DNA from: a virus | Strand: one strand, 5' to 3' | IMG/VR virus record: IMGVR_UViG_3300022198_005617 | Span: 1-20,105 of that record | DNA: 20,105 nt | Shown here: positions 19,863 through 20,105 of the stretch, piece after piece | Layout of the letters: each line of letters starts with the position of its first letter | Position numbering within the stretch: position 1 is the first letter of the stretch | Translations under genes and position numbers: made by a program | Notes under the pieces: generated by a model | Told to the model about the DNA's origin: nothing | Database searches by the model: none | Seen by the model: only the letters and a program-made list of their open reading frames with translations

Positions 19863-20105
19863 ATGTCTACCACGTACACCGAAGCCCAAGAGCGCGAAGA
19901 CCTCGCCCTCTACATCTACGAGGGTCACAAGGACGCCTTTGGCGTCAAGGGTCGTCACTACGACTTCGATGCTATGAGCCTCGAGGATCTGCGGTCCACA
20001 GCCGCCTACATCGAGCGGTCAATCGAGGAATCGATTGCTGCCGAACAGGCTGCTGAAGCTCAGGCTCTCGAAGAGTTTGAGCATCGCATTGCCGAGACCA
20101 TCCGC
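19863..20105 (+). CDS. GC-rich phage hypothetical protein, 3'-truncated by the window
   Basis: 81 codons open to the window edge from ATG 19863, with AAGGAAG upstream. It starts MSTTYTEAQEREDLALYIYE and continues GHKDAFGVKGRHYDFDAM, then a helical Glu/Ala-rich stretch. I recall similar small proteins in marine T4-like phages, function unknown. Codons end mostly in C or G, making it far more GC-rich than anything else in the window. It lies under the right divergent promoter, so it is probably an early gene. Confidence 0.8.
   Translation, partial: MSTTYTEAQEREDLALYIYEGHKDAFGVKGRHYDFDAMSLEDLRSTAAYIERSIEESIAAEQAAEAQALEEFEHRIAETIR

Noticed and set aside
19805-20056. 83-aa frame starting at ATG 19805
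   Set aside because: Its reading is Arg/His/Pro-rich in the way an off-frame of a GC-rich gene is; the frame from 19863 has a ribosome site and better composition.
1-20105. CRISPR arrays, insertion sequences, integrase or att sites
   Set aside because: No regularly spaced repeats, transposase or integrase motifs were seen; the repeats found are single pairs.

Overview
The window looks like part of the genome of an AT-rich, T4-like marine myophage. The evidence is a T4-type class Ia ribonucleotide reductase set (nrdA, nrdB, glutaredoxin), a PAAR spike-tip protein next to a large Gly-rich probable virion protein, a tail spike, T4-type late promoters (TATAAATA/AATAAATA), internal-protein-like N termini and many small conserved-looking phage genes. 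The host is probably an alphaproteobacterium: the phage carries a circularly permuted tmRNA whose encoded tag ends in ANDNNVDYALAA. Permuted tmRNAs also occur in cyanobacteria, so the host call is inference.

Layout. 1-3714: a left block with an SNase-like nuclease, a Cys-rich mini-protein, a MaoC/PhaJ-like hydratase, a small cupin-like protein, a 530-aa modular protein with four EEVEL[DE]E linkers, and a 100-aa protein starting with a T4-like capsid-targeting peptide. Serine codons here are mostly TCN. A 24-bp exact direct repeat (3391-3414 and 3780-3803) sits where codon usage shifts towards AGY serines. 3801-6930: a conserved small protein, a PD-(D/E)XK exonuclease, a beta-helix tail spike and a hypothetical. 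6893-10750: nrdA, nrdB, a hidden 45-aa lipoprotein and glutaredoxin. 10730-12014: a nucleotidyltransferase and a small DUF6356-like membrane protein on the minus strand, then purS. 12045-14202: PAAR and the Gly-rich protein. 14225-14560: permuted tmRNA. 14578-15579: a lipoprotein and three small basic proteins, one resembling ribosomal protein bL33. 15604-18826: a second SNase, a SleB-type cell-wall hydrolase with an N-terminal membrane anchor, a 2OG-Fe(II) oxygenase, adenylate kinase and an HExxH peptidase. 18816-19521 (minus): a glycine-zipper lipoprotein under a consensus sigma70 promoter and two overlapping mini-ORFs. 19584-19674 (minus): a tRNA-like RNA with two mutually complementary 8-nt loops. 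19690-19824: two mirror-image divergent promoters built on a 19-bp inverted repeat. 19863-end: the start of a GC-rich gene.

How it works together. nrdA/B, glutaredoxin, adenylate kinase and purS would supply nucleotides for replication. The nucleases could recycle host DNA. The tmRNA, the bL33-like protein and small basic proteins look like a translation-support group. The hydrolase and lipoproteins act on the host envelope. Several late genes appear to be read from leaderless transcripts, because the late promoter lies only 4-5 nt before the ATG. The most novel elements are the phage-borne permuted tmRNA, the kissing-loop tRNA-like RNA with its mirrored promoter pair, and the leaderless late-promoter class.
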